A stretch of DNA of 64,000 nt, taken from NCBI RefSeq assembly GCF_019578655.1, contig NC_063262.1:1991582-2055581 (forward strand), given 5' to 3'. The notes beneath the pieces are model-generated. The model did not search any database. It was not told the origin of the DNA and worked only from the letters and a program-made list of their open reading frames with translations. Positions 52,354-63,728 of this stretch are shown here, in pieces; positions within the stretch are counted from its first letter, which is position 1; each line of letters opens with the position of its first letter. The position numbers and the translations under genes were made by a program. Origin of the DNA: Ricinus communis. Lineage: Eukaryota; Streptophyta; Magnoliopsida; Malpighiales; Euphorbiaceae.

Positions 52354-52557
52354 TGAGAAAATTCAGTTTGGATGAATCTCTGACTTGTTTATTATTGATT
52401 GCTGCCATAGTTTATATACAAAGTGGACCACGAAATTGAAGGCAAACATTATGCCTCAATATAAGAAACAGAGCCTCAATATAAGAAACAAAATCTAACT
52501 TCAGATATATATCACAGAATTAGAAGTATACAGCTGTACAGGTAAGGGTCTTCAACA
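52354..52557 (-). repeat. Copia 3' LTR (204 bp)
   Basis: It pairs with the LTR at 60123-60309. It contains a 20-bp internal duplication (GCCTCAATATAAGAAAC repeated) and about eight substitutions plus a 3-bp indel relative to the other LTR, roughly 4% by eye. Confidence 0.95.
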
Positions 52558-52706
52558 CTCCCCCTCAAGTTGGAGCATGTAGATCACGAATGCCTAACTT
52601 GCCAAGCAGATGATGAAACTGACTGTTGCCGAGTGCTTTGTGAAGAGATCACCAATCTGATCAGTTGAACGAACATAAGCAGTATGGAGTTATTGCTCAG
52701 CAATCG
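52558..52706 (-). pseudogene. Copia RNase H/C-terminal tail, cut off by solo LTR
   Basis: On the minus strand this encodes the usual copia C-terminal end (TAYVRSTDQIGDLFTK, then LGKLGIRDLHAPT and a stop). There is one stop and one single-base shift. It continues from the RNase H part at 55814-56037, from which it is separated by the inserted LTR. The purine tract before the LTR is at 52558-52568. Confidence 0.85.
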
Positions 52707-53323
52707 TGTCAAGACCCCATCCGTAGGCCCGTGACCGATACTAGGGAATGGGTAGGCGTAAGGCCAACGAGTCCCGTAGTAAGCTTGGCACTCACAACTC
52801 AAACAAATCTCATCTTAACTTTTACTATTATTAATGCCATAATTTATAGTAACATTAAATTTTACACAATTAAATCGGACTGCTAGAAGAACTAGGCGAT
52901 ACCTGAATCTCAAAAAATTTACAACTGATACATCTACTATTACTACTGCGGAAAATCCAAGATTTACCAATTTATATACCAAATCAAATTTATCATTCGA
53001 TGATGAAGGAGTCGGGTTACTAGATAAGAGTCGTGGGAAGACTAATAGTCACGGATCTGAAAAAAATAGTAAATTGAGACTGTCAGTCTCGAGAGTAAGT
53101 TAAAATCAAATAATCTAGAGACTATTGCATCCTTCACAAAAAATATTAATTATTTGAATCAGTATATTAAACCATACATATAAATACAACTCATATTATA
53201 ATCATACCATAATAAATAAATAAATAAAAATATATTTTTACTTTTACGGGACGAGTGGCTCAGCAGAACCCTAACTCCAAATTCCAGTAGCCTTTTGGCT
53301 CTTTTAATCCAATAAGACTGGCA

Positions 53324-53715
53324 CCCAGAGAGCAATGCTCGACCAGGGACCTTACCTCCAGTCTGGTCACTTAAATATCCAAATATGCCAGCGCCCAGAG
53401 AGCAATGCTCGACCAAGGACCTTTACTCCGGCATCTCATTCTAATAGGACTGGCGCCCAGAGAGCGAAGCTCGACCAAGGTCTTTAACTCCAGTTCGGTC
53501 ACTTAATATTCACTATCTGCCTAAGCCTTTCAGCCCTCTTATTCCAATAAGACTGACGCCCAGAGAGCAATGCTCGACCAGGGACCTTACCTCCAGTCTG
53601 GTCACTTAGATATACAAATAAGCCAGCGTCCAGAGAGCAATGCACGACCAGGGACCTTATCTCCAGCAATTTACTCAAATTAGCCCAGAGAGCCATGCTC
53701 GACCAGGGCAAAACT
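53324..53715. repeat. Six-fold degenerate repeat in the solo LTR
   Basis: The core CCCAGAGAGCAATGCTCGAC followed by CAGGGACCTTACCTCCA recurs at about 53324, 53394, 53456, 53559, 53629 and 53684. Spacing is 55-103 bp and each copy has substitutions. Each core holds an inverted pair, GAG(A)GCAATGCTC, able to form a small hairpin. Such arrays in LTRs are often enhancer repeats; that role is inference. Confidence 0.85.
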
Positions 53716-55548
53716 CATAATAATCTTATTACCTGTCCACGATCATTACCGGTGCGCACACAGTCCTGATGTAACCCACCAGGTGGCATATTCTACAAGG
53801 CCACATTTCCCAAATCGCAACCATCACATTTAAGGTAAAGCAACGTGCAATCTGTAAGGAAAAAGAATAACGTTTGTATTATTATAACATTACTAATAAT
53901 AATATTTATATTATTTTCAATAATTATTAATCAAGTGAAATCATTTATATTGCGATACTAATAATCATATTAAACATAAATTCTAAAATAACATATTAAA
54001 ATCAGGCTTAGCAATAGTGCAATAATTAAATGACTTTAACTCACAGAATCGAGCGACCTTCTAGCTCTGCTCCGGTGCCTCGGTTGGAGTGAGCCGAACA
54101 GACAGATCATCTAATCACGGAAAATAATTTATCAATTATGTTGAACAATTACAATTGACCCTAGGTCTAGATTCCTAGGACTGACTATCTAAGAATCTCG
54201 ACTTGGTAAATTCTATCAAAAATTCAACAGAACCTTCCTTACAACACGGACATTTATCCCTCGTAAAACAGGTCCAGGACCTGCTAGAAAAACACTTCAA
54301 AAATCCAACAATCCAAATAATAGGAGTCGAGTCCCCAAACTTCATTATTTTTCCCGACTCCGCTACACAACACAAAACACGAGGCATGCAAACTGACAGA
54401 CAATTAATTTTGACTTATAAAGATAATACTCAGCATAATCAATAGACACACAATTACACTAAGAATTCCAAAATTAACGGCCAGAGAAAATTACCGAGAC
54501 GCCTAATCGCTCAGGTCGACTTGCCTCCAGCCGCCGGAGTCTGATCGACAATTCGAACTCACCATTGGACTCGAAACGACGCGCTGACGATGATCCTTGC
54601 TTCCAATTTTTCGATCTGACACCCGATCATCCGAAGAGATTTACGGACGATCTCGACCGTCGATTTGAAAACGAAGTCCGATCGCCACAAAACTGGTGCC
54701 ATTGTGAAGCTTGAGCTGAGGAGAGTCGGGATACGTCCTCCGATCGTCCATCATCCGCCAAAGCTCGTCGAAAAAGCTGAAAAACACCGACTGACCCCTA
54801 CTTTCTCTCTCCACTGGATCTTCCGTCTCCGGTCACCACAGGCATCGCCGCTGCTGCCAAAAGAGAGCCCTCGCCGAGAGGAGCCGATCGCCACGGCTGA
54901 AAAGGCCGGCCGGAACGGCCTCCTACGCGATTCCAGCCGCCATTCTCCAGCGCTCACTCGCCACCTGCACTGGCCGCCACCGACGACCCACGCCGTCGCC
55001 TTCCCTTTCTTCTTCTTCGACCATCACCCTCTCTCTTTCTCTCCCAATCTTCTTTCTCTGTCCCCGATCCCTCTTTTCTTTTCTTCTTCTCCATATCGAT
55101 ATTAGGCTCCTGAACTTTTTCTTATTACAATTTGGCCCCTTAACTTTCTCAATTACTTACAATTTCATCCTGCAGAATTTCCAAATAACCCCCAAACTTT
55201 TCTTTAGCCTTTCAATTAAGCCCCTAGCTAATTAATTTGGGCCAAATTAGAATTATTGAAAATGCACAATTATATATATATCCCTGCCGACACAAGTATT
55301 TACAAAAATACCAAGCATACAAATTTCCATTAAAACCCCATATTAATGAAATTATACTTTTAATTCTCATCCAAAAATAATTTTACAATTAAGTCCTACA
55401 CATAATTAAATTAAATAATCAATTTACTAATTATTTCCAACTTAAAATTTAATACCACTAGTTAATTAAAGTACCAATTTCTCCATAATTCTTTTATAAA
55501 AACATCATTTACAATTTCTACCATAATTTTCCCATATATAATTTTATT

Positions 55549-55581
<33 letters not shown>
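55549..55581. repeat. (AT)n microsatellite
   Basis: An AT-dinucleotide run in the AT-rich 3' half of the solo LTR. Confidence 0.8.
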
Positions 55582-55587
<6 letters not shown>

Positions 55588-55813
55588 GGAAAAAATTTGA
55601 ATAACCAAAATATAATTATTTCCCAATAATTTACTTAATCAATTTTTTAAAAATTCAAACTAATAGGATATAGAAAGAATGGCTCCTTTATTAGTCTAAT
55701 ATTAAAATTCAAAATTTACATTTAAATTATTCCAACTAGACCAAGTAAAAATTAAATCAAATTAATTTTAAATAAAAACTCATTATTAAATATATAAAAT
55801 TCCGGGTATTATA

Positions 55814-56103
55814 AATCGATTCCGAATGAAGTGACAATCAATTTCTATGTGCTTCATTCGTTCATGGAAAACGGGATTCGCTGCTATGTGTAAGGCTGCT
55901 TCATTGTCACAAATGAGAGTCATGGCATTTGGTAATTTAACTTTGAGATTAAGAAGCAAAGCACATAGCCATAACAATTCACTAGTAGCATTTGCCATCG
56001 CCCTATATTCCGCTTCGGCTGAGGAACGGGATACCACACTTTGTTTCTTTGATTTCCAAAAAATTGGACTATGTCCTTAAAACACTATATGGCCACTAGT
56101 AGA
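55814..56103 (-). pseudogene. Copia RNase H region (interrupted)
   Basis: The minus-strand frame contains SRSSAEAEYRAMANATSELLWL with the RNase H acidic residues, then LICDNEAALHIAANPVFHER and IEIDCHFIR. The frame is open at 55819-56037 but is cut by the gypsy LTR after CHFIRNRF. A stop lies between it and the upstream DSDWA motif, at about 56081. Confidence 0.85.
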
Positions 56104-57270
56104 TCATCTAGTAGAGGGACAACTTGCCCAATCCGAATCTGAATATGCAATCAAGTGTAGTCTGCTAGTAGAAGAAAGGAAAATACCTTGTCCAGGGGCT
56201 GCCTTCAAGTATCTAAGAACTTTGTATGCTACATTTAAATGAGGGACACGAGGATCTTGCATAAACTGGCTCAAAACTTGCACTGGATATGTAATATCCA
56301 ATCTAGTGGCTGTCAAGTAAAGGAGCCTACCAATAAGTCGACGATATTGACTTGCATCTAAAACTGGATCACCCACTCCTAATGCCAAGTTGTGTCTTGA
56401 TTCCATTGGAAAATTTACAGGCCATGCATTTAAGAGCGATGTCTCTTCGAGGAGATCAAGTGTATACTTACGCTGGCTAAGCACTATGCCTTCTTTGCTT
56501 TGGGCCACTTCTATGCCGAGGAAATACTTGAGATTATCGAGGTCTTTAATTCGAAAGACTGTATCAAGATGATTTTTGACATGAACTATCGTAGCCGAGT
56601 CATTTCCAACAACGACTATGTCATCTATATATACCAACAAAGCTGTAAATTGGTTACCCTGTGTAAGTGTAAATAATGAGTTATCTGCAGAACTTTGTTT
56701 CAAATCAAGTTGTTGTAATGAATGTGCAAGCTTTTGAAACCAGTATCTAGATGCTTGTTTAAGCCCATACAAAGATTTTTTTTAATTTGCAAACACGATC
56801 ATCTTTTGACGTACCAAAACCTTGTGGCACTTTCATGTACACTTCCTTTTGAAGATCTCCATGTAGGAAAGCGTTATTAACGTCTAATTGATGAATTTCC
56901 AATGTCGTATGGCTGCCACTGACAACAAACATCGCAGGGTAGTGAGCTTCGCAACTGGAGCAAATGTATCATGATAGTCTAATCCTTCAATCTGCGTAAA
57001 ACCTTTAGCAACGAGTCTCGCCTTGAAGTGCTCAATGGTTCCATCAGAATTATACTTGATTTTATACACCCATTTCGAATCAATTGCTTGCTTTTTAGGA
57101 GGTAAATGTTCCAAGCTCCATGTTTCATTTTCCTCCAACGTGCTAATTTCTTGAGTCATAGCTTGTCTCCATCTTAAATCTTTAACTGCCTGATGAAAAA
57201 ATTTGGTTCGTCCAAACAAGTAATAGATGCCAAAAAAGCTTTGTGGGAGTGAGCCAATTTTGAATAACAT
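56104..57270 (-). pseudogene. Copia reverse transcriptase region, frameshifted
   Basis: Two minus-strand frames, 56884-57270 and 56104-56772. The first shows the RT entry [34 protein letters not shown] (in two parts) and [11 protein letters not shown]. The second shows [12 protein letters not shown] and the catalytic LLVYIDDIVVVG (YIDD where YVDD is commoner), then LSQRKYTLDLLEE and SDSDWASCPSTR. A frame break near 56884, and another at a run of eight T at about 56777-56784, prevent translation as one protein. Confidence 0.9.
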
Positions 57271-57649
57271 AGGTTTTGAGAAATAGGATAGGACTTACTT
57301 GAGTTAGCTGATGGAAAAGTCTCCAAAGATAGTGCCAACGATGGTAATAGTTTATAGTCAAAACCATAGAGTTTTGTGGACACATGTCTAGCTCTGTTTG
57401 GACGTTGTGATGGAGAGTTGCTAATTTTGGGTGTCATTGTTCCTGTAATAAGGTTATCTTGGGAAGGATGAGATGAAATCTGTTCTTGGTTATTGATATT
57501 TTCATATGCAAAACAGGGTATTGCAGATTCATTTTGTGATGCTAAATTTTCAGGTTCAAGATTATGGTTTTCTCTTAGCTTCGGTGAGGTTTCATAGAGT
57601 GAATCATTGTCAAGATGGATCTGGTAATTTTGCTTGATAAAATCGAAAA

Positions 57650-58423
57650 AAGATGAAGGAGATAAAGATTGGTTATCGGTTTGGAACGGAAAGATATGTT
57701 CATGAAAGATGACATCTCTGGATATGAAAAATTTCTTTCTCTCTATATCATAAACTTTATAACCTTTTTTTCCTTATGGATACCCAAGGAATATGCATCT
57801 ACAGGCTCTATGTGAAAACTTATTATTTTATCTTTCATGATTGTATGCATAATAAAGTGAACTAAAAACTCTCAAATGATCATAACTGGGTTTCCTTTGG
57901 AAAAGAACCTCATATGGACTTTTGTTCTCTATTACTGGAGTTGGCATCAAACTTATAAGATAGACAGCAGTTAAAACACATTCTCTCTAAAAACTTGTAG
58001 GCAAATGAGCTTGAAAAAGCAAAGATCGTGCAACATCAAGGATATGACGGTGTTTACGCTCTACTCTCCTATTTTGTTGTGGGGTAGCGACACTGGAAGT
58101 TTGATGTTCAATGCCATGAGTGGTAAAGAACTTTTTCATATCCCTTGAAATAAATTCACTACCATTGTCACTCCTCACTATCTTTACACGCGAGTTTTTG
58201 TACCAGATGACAAAACATAGTTAAATAAGTCATATTGATTTTGTACCAGATGACAAAACATAGTTAAATAAGTATAAGTTTCAGATTTGTATTTCATGGG
58301 ATAAACCCAAGTGCACCTAGAATGGTTATCCACAATTGTCAAGAAAAAACGAGCACCACTCAAAGATGAAACTGAATAGGGACCCCAAATATCAATATGA
58401 ATGAGATCAAAACACTTAATGCT
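57650..58423 (-). pseudogene. Copia integrase core, disrupted by stops and a 43-bp tandem duplication
   Basis: The minus strand encodes a DDE integrase piece, with MRSDNGSEF holding the second Asp, HGIEHQTS and TPQQNRRVERKHRHILD holding the Glu (57987-58178). The conserved NGR reads NRR. Upstream, TACCAGATGACAAAACATAG is present twice, at 58201 and 58244, from a 43-bp tandem duplication that shifts the frame. A stop at 58424 separates this from the preceding domain. The stretch below 57990 is diverged linker sequence. Confidence 0.82.
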
Positions 58424-59428
58424 TCATTCACTATTAATTGAAAAAGGTAAACGAGACTGTTTAGCTCTATGACAAGTATCACACACTTCATGAACATTAT
58501 TTGGAATTGGAATATTTGGAATTAGTTTCAGTTTTCTAAAAGAAAAATGACCTAGATGCATGTGCCACAAAACATGATCCAGTTGCAATGTACTTTGACT
58601 CGCTATGTCATGATTTTCCTCTAATTGATAGACACCATCTTGGAGTTTACCCGTTCCAATTAGCGTCCCCGTATTCAGGTCCTGAAACAAATAAGAATTT
58701 GAAACAAAGGTTATTGAGCAATTCAAGTCATTTGTGGCCTTTGCAACTGAAAGCAGATTACATTTAAAACCAGGAATGCATATAGTATTTTTTAAACGAA
58801 TATTCTTTGTGGCATAAGCAGTACCAACATGGGTTACTTTGAGGGCAGAACCATCAGGTATTTTAACTGAAGGATAAGAAGAAACATGCTCAACATCATG
58901 AAGTTTTTTTTCACTTCCAACCATATGATCATAAGCCCCACTATCTATGATCCAAGGATCCTCAAATGAAGTGCATTTACCTATGAAATTTGCTTGATGA
59001 TCATTACCATGGTTTTGACTTGTAGTTGGACCAAAAAGGGACATAAGTTTAGAATATTGATCTGTTGTCAACCCAAGAACTTGCTGCACTTGTTGTTGTC
59101 GCTCACCATGTGCTTGATGGTCACCTACGGCCATGTTTCCAGACCCCTGTCGATAACCAAAATTTCTTTTATTATGCCCGAAAACACCTTTATTACTACT
59201 TCCACGGCTTTGCTGATTGCTCTTCCAATTAGGTGGATATCCTATTATCTCAAAACATTCTTCTTTGATATGCCCACCTTTGCTACAATGTTCACATCTT
59301 TTACGATTCTGATTTCCTAAGTTTAAATATCTGTTCCCACGATCCTTCTCGCTGTTTCCAGGTTCAGTCTTTGTAGCCGCAAAAGCTACGCCTTCTATAA
59401 TTGGGCTAGACTTTCCTTCTCTTTGCAT
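58424..59428 (-). pseudogene. Copia gag zinc knuckle, protease and integrase zinc-binding region
   Basis: The longest surviving frame of the element has 334 codons. In order: the CCHC knuckle CEHCSKGGHIKEEC; a linker rich in Gln; the aspartic protease motif WIIDSGAYDHMVG; the pre-integrase block LWHMHLGHFSFRKL; and the HHCC finger ending CDTCHRAKQSRLPFS. It ends at a stop codon before the integrase core. It begins without continuity to the gag N-terminus because of frame breaks between 59429 and 59670. Confidence 0.9.
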
Positions 59429-59669
59429 GGAAGTTTGTTGTTCTTCTTGTAATGCTAAAGAAAGATATCTTGCTGAGAGATGGAATTGGATCCATGGACA
59501 AAATATTGGACCTCAGGTGATCAAAATTGTTATTCAGTCCTAGCAAAAACTGATGGCTTTTTTCCCTTTCTCGCCTTTGTTAATGTTCCTTCGCAGCTTC
59601 ACATTTACAGCAAGGCAAAGGATCACATATCTGTAATTCTTGCCATAAAATCTTGAACTTTGTATAGTA

Positions 59670-60093
59670 TTATGTCAAGGATTGACTGTTGTTTTGAACG
59701 AGATTAGAAAACTCCTTCTTGATTTTGTAAATGCGAGGAGTATTGCTTTGTCCATATCTTTCGCATAGCTCCAACCAAATTTCTCGTGTCGTTTCAACAT
59801 AAGCGACACTTTCATGTATTTCTTTTGCCAAAGAATTCCCTATCCAAGCCTTCACCATTGCATAGTTTTTCTTCCATCGATGGAAATCTTGTGAATTTGG
59901 ATCTGGTAATGGTAGACTTCCATCAACAAATCCTCCCTTGTTTTTCGCATAAAGAGTTATTTCCATGGTGGAAAATTTTCACCAGTGAATGGCACCGTGA
60001 CAAAGACCAGTCCTGGGTGATCTGATGGGTGCAAGATATATAGAGAATCTTCTTGACTCCCCCTTTAGATGATCCATTTGAATCGTTAGACAT
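59670..60093 (-). pseudogene. Copia gag N-terminal part, frameshifted
   Basis: A gag-like start (MSNDSNGSSKGG, ATG at 60093) just inside the 5' LTR and PBS is followed by at least two frame changes before the frame at 59966-59670. That frame holds DFHRWKKNYAMVKAWIGNSLAKE (in two parts) and REIWLELCERYGQSNTPRIY, typical of copia gag (UBN2-type). Confidence 0.85.
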
Positions 60094-60110
60094 GGTTTAT
60101 GCGTGGTTAC

Positions 60111-60122
60111 GCTCTGATACCA
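60111..60122 (-). other. Copia primer-binding site
   Basis: TGGTATCAGAGC on the minus strand directly abuts the 5' LTR. It matches the 3' end complement of plant initiator tRNA-Met. Confidence 0.92.
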
Positions 60123-60309
60123 TGAGAAAATTCAGTTTGGATGAATTTCTGACTTGTTTATTATTGATTGCTGCCATATTTTATATACAAAGTGGACCAC
60201 GAAATTGAAGGCAAACATTATGCCTCAATATAAGAAACAAAATCCAACTTCCTAAGATATGCATGACAGAATTAGAAGTATACATTTGTACAGGTAAGGG
60301 TCTTCAACA
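60123..60309 (-). repeat. Copia 5' LTR (187 bp)
   Basis: Partner of 52354-52557. It lacks the 20-bp internal duplication and has TG...CA ends. The target duplication AGATT follows at 60310-60314. Confidence 0.95.
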
Positions 60310-60571
60310 AGATTCATTATTAAAGGAAGCAATAGAGAGGAGATGGAATAATGATTATTTTTGGTGATAGCAGTTGACTCTTGGAGTGATTGTGATGAAT
60401 TCATTTGTTTTTATGGTGATAAATGAGGTTGGTAGATCGGAATAGGTGGAGCTCTCTTGTAATGGACAAGGTATTAAAAGTTGGGTTAGAAGCACTGGTG
60501 ATTTGAAGGATTCAAGTAGTTTTAGTTATGGTGGCTCTTAGATTGATAGTTCCGAGAGAGGGAGAAAGGAC

Positions 60572-60576
<5 letters not shown>

Positions 60577-60604
<28 letters not shown>
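60577..60604. repeat. (GA)n microsatellite, expanded in copy 2
   Basis: About 14 GA units. The matching place in copy 1 (near 44230-44242) has only about five, then diverges, so this tract grew or shrank since the duplication. Confidence 0.85.
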
Positions 60605-60607
<3 letters not shown>

Positions 60608-61048
60608 TCAAAAGATAGTATTATTAAAAAAAAAAAGAGATTGAGACTCACGCTCTTATTTCTTTAAAAAAAAAGGGTTTAAATGAATCACATTGAGTTA
60701 AATATTGGGCTAAAATGCCTGAAAAAGGTTAAAAACAGCTGATTTGAACTTCAGCTACAATTTCATGGGGCGAATTGAACCTTATTCCTTTCCATTTCTA
60801 CCATATCTTTTATTAACCAAACAACCCCTAGCGAGAACAAACGACTCGTCATTTTATGATTCCTACTTCCTTACGAAACAACACGCATCGGCAGAACAAA
60901 CAACGACGACTTGTCGTCTACAAGAGACCTGACGTCTCTCGTTGATAAATGATAAATCCGCGCGCTCTGTTTTTTGATAATTCAGCTTTATTTTATTTTA
61001 TCTGTTAATAATTGACACGATTTTGAGTTATTTGTGAAAATATTTGTG

Positions 61049-63728
61049 ATGGTTAAGTTGTTAGAGATGGTGCATTTAAGTGGCATCAGCAGATTCCTCG
61101 TAAATTCTTTAATTTCTTCATCTATTTGTAAAGATCTATTCTTTCACGATTTTAACACTTCCAAAAAATGTATCCATTCACTTCTCCAATCCAAACCCAC
61201 AAAATCCACTAAATTTTCAACAAAACCTCCCAAATCAGTGTTAAACAAAGATAAAATACAGAACCCAAATGTTTACACAAGAAACACAGTTTCAAACATA
61301 TATAGAATCTTGAAATATTCCACATGGGAAACTGCAAAAGAACAGATACTAAAATTGGGTATTAAATGGGATTCTTACACAGTCAATCAAGTGTTGAAAA
61401 CACATCCTCCAATGGAAAAAGCTTGGATCTTTTTCAATTGGGTTTCAGGATTTCAAGGGTTTAAACATGATCAATTTACGTACACAACAATGCTTGATAT
61501 TTTTGGAGAAGCTGGTAGGATTGAGTCTATGAATTATGTATTTAAACAAATGCAAGAAAAGGATATAAAGATTGATACTGTTACTTACACTTCACTTATG
61601 CATTGGCTTTCAAGAAACGGTGATGTTGATGGGGCTATAAAGATTTGGGAGGAAATGAAAGAGAAAGGGCTTTATCTTACTGTTGTTTCTTATACTGCTT
61701 TTATGAAGATTTTGTTTGATAATAAGAGAGTTAAGGAGGCTACTAATATTTACAAGGAGATGCTTGAATGTGGGATTCCTCCTAATTGTCATACCTACAC
61801 TGTCTTAATGGAGTATCTGGTTGTTTCTGGTGAGTTCTGCTTTGCTCTCTTTCTGTTTGTTCTATTGTCCATGTGAGTTTGTTGGAAGTTGTCACTGGTA
61901 GGCATGATAATATAAGCTTCAAGATGAGATTTTCCACATACATGGAGGGTAATTTTTGGCTTTGCGTGCTTATTATTAAGAACTTGTAGGGCTTCTTTCA
62001 TGGTGTTCATTGATTATAATTGAGACTCTATCCTTTTTCTATAATTTGGCTAACAATCTAAACTTACATCAAAATAACCTTTGTCCCTTGAACTTAAAAC
62101 TTTACCTTTTATTATCCTTTCTTTGTTTTTGAACAATTGATATGCTGTTTAGGTAAGCAATATGGATGTAATAATAGATCATGGCTTGAACCTTTGGCAT
62201 TCTATCCACATTTTGTGAAGGGACGAGCTGAATCCATTGCTTTCCTGATTAAACTGAACTTCTACAAGCTATTGTTACTAGTAATAGATACAATAAACAC
62301 CGGTAGCACTACCAGGGTGGTAAAGTACAATTGCACTAAGTCAGTCTTCTAGGCTCAATTCCCGGCTATATATTAAGGGAAGGAAACACTTCCATTTACC
62401 TACAATTTAATTTAAAATCATAACTTATGGTTCTGGAGAAATAAGAGTCTTGCTGCCAAATTTTCTTGTACTTGCTGATTGTTCTTGAAATATACCAAGT
62501 CATATTTGTTTTATTACAACAAAGTTTTCCATATTTACTACTTTTCAGTGACAATTCTATCATAGCAAAAGCTATGAGAATTCTTTGTTATTTGTTTTAG
62601 TTATCATTGACATTCCTGTGTTTCACAGATAACTTTATGGTTATTCTTTTATTGGGCTGTCTTTTGTCGAAGTATTGCATTTCTTTTTTTAAATCTCATA
62701 CCTTTTCTATTGTGTCATTGCTTTTAGGCAAATGCCAAGAAGCGCTTGAGATTTTCAAAAAAATGCAAGAAGCAGGCGTACAACCTGACAAAGCTATGTG
62801 CAATATTTTGGTCGAGAGATGTTGCGAAGCTGGGGAGACGAAGACAATGACCCCAATTCTTCAATACATGAAAGAAAATCATCTTGCTCTTCGTTATCCT
62901 ATCTTTTTAGAAGCACGCAAAATTCTAAGAATAGCCGGCGAGTGTGATGCAGTCCTCAGGCAAGTAAATCCTCATTGTGCTGCTGAATCTATCAATAATG
63001 ATGATTCGTCTGAGTTCACTACAAGTGCTGACAATGATCCGATAGATAAAGGACTTCTACTGATTCTCTTGAGAAAACAAAATCTTGTGGCAGTTGACCA
63101 TTTACTTGCCGGGGTACTTGATAAGAATATGGTTTTAGAATCTTGGATAGTCTCAACCATTATTGAGGTAAACTGTAGTCAATGTAGAACTGATAGTGCT
63201 TTAATGGCCTTTGAATACAGTATGAGAGTGGGCATAGACCTTGAGAGAACAGCATATCTTGCCTTGATTGGCATTATGATAAGATCAAATACATCTCTGC
63301 GGGTTTTAGAGATTGTCAAGGAAACGATTAGGGTTGGGCATTCTCTTGGACTGTATTTAAGTGCTCTCTTAATATATAGGCTTGGATCTGCTAGAAGGCC
63401 CAATTGTGCTGCAAAGATTTTTGACTTGTTGCCAGATGAACAGAAGTGCACTGCTACTTATACTGCCATGATTGGTGTATACTTTTCTGCTGGTAGTGCA
63501 GCAAAAGCACTTAAAATCTATAAAACTATGAAAAAGAACAGCATAAATCCTTCTTTGGGTACATATAATGTTCTTTTAGCTGGTCTTGAAAAAAGTGGCA
63601 GAGTTTGTGAAACAGATAATTTCAGAAAGGAAAAGAGGAGCCTGATGGCTGATGGTAATCGTTTGAGCTGTCTCCCTATGGAGGAGAAGATATGTGACCT
63701 CCTTTTTGCTGGGAGTTTGGTACCTTGA
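61049..63728 (+). CDS. Pentatricopeptide repeat protein (At2g01390-like), copy 2, intact
   Basis: Two exons, 61049-61829 and 62728-63728 (898-bp intron, GT-AG, phase 1), encode 593 residues. PPR proteins bind organellar RNA. The N-terminus (about 1-70, Ser/Lys/Thr-rich and acid-poor) suits a mitochondrial or plastid transit peptide. Helical repeats follow, recognisable as FTYTTMLDIFGEAGRIESMN, VTYTSLMHWLSRNGDVDGAI, VSYTAFMKILFDNKRVKEA, HTYTVLMEYLVVSGKCQEAL (spanning the intron), then AMCNILVERCCEAGE. A C-terminal pair follows: ATYTAMIGVYFSAGSAAKAL and GTYNVLLAGLEKSGR. There is no E, DYW or SMR tail, so it is P-class. I chose ATG 61049; a GTG codon 15 bp upstream also opens the frame but is not a normal plant start. 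By recall it resembles At2g01390. Its copy-1 twin is broken. Confidence 0.88.
62298..62393 (+). repeat. Possible SINE fragment in PPR intron (copy 2)
   Basis: Copy of the box-A/box-B-like stretch at 45915-46010, with one substitution seen. It predates the block duplication. Confidence 0.4.

Larger units (their letters stand above)
52707..55813 (+). mobile_element. Solo LTR of a Ty3/gypsy-type (Tekay/Del-like) retrotransposon, 3.1 kb
   Basis: It is flanked by the 5-bp direct repeat AATCG (52702-52706 and 55814-55818) and interrupts the copia RNase H region. It starts TGTCAAGACCC and ends CCGGGTATTATA, close to the TGTCA-GACCC...GGGTATTACA ends of chromovirus LTRs, with a C-to-T change in the last CA. 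No gag-pol, PBS or second LTR is inside, so it is best read as a solo LTR left by LTR-LTR recombination. It holds a six-fold repeat (53324-53715), a GC-rich leader-like island (54500-55100) and an AT-rich 3' half. The class assignment rests on end motifs only. Confidence 0.72.
52354..60309 (-). mobile_element. Ty1/copia LTR retrotransposon, degenerate (7,956 bp)
   Basis: A 5-bp target duplication AGATT flanks it (52349-52353 and 60310-60314); copy 1 has AGATT once at the empty site. The LTRs begin and end TG...CA. Read on the minus strand, the 5' LTR (60309-60123) is followed at once by a primer-binding site TGGTATCAGAGC, complementary to the initiator tRNA-Met 3' end. The 3' LTR (52557-52354) is preceded by a purine tract TTGAGGGGGAG. 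The domain order gag, protease, integrase, reverse transcriptase, RNase H is that of copia. All frames carry stops or shifts, and a solo LTR splits the 3' end. It cannot move on its own. Confidence 0.95.
51532..60788. mobile_element. Mutator-like element, copy 2, split by retrotransposon
   Basis: This is the same element as 43101-44425. The left end (51532, preceded by TTTCCATTT at 51523-51531) and the right end (60788, followed by TTTCCATTT at 60789-60797) are both present. The copia element sits inside, at 52354-60309. A truncated extra left end lies at 50970-51289 because of the local duplication. Confidence 0.82.

Noticed and set aside
53159..53711. Two minus-strand frames sharing a repeated VEHCSLGAG/KVPGRALLSG pattern
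   Set aside because: The protein repeat is the translation of the six-fold DNA repeat in the LTR; there is no start context or family match.
54665..55105. 146-residue open frame in a GC-rich island
   Set aside because: It lies inside the solo LTR, has no domain, and its composition follows the island's base bias. The opposite strand is also open.
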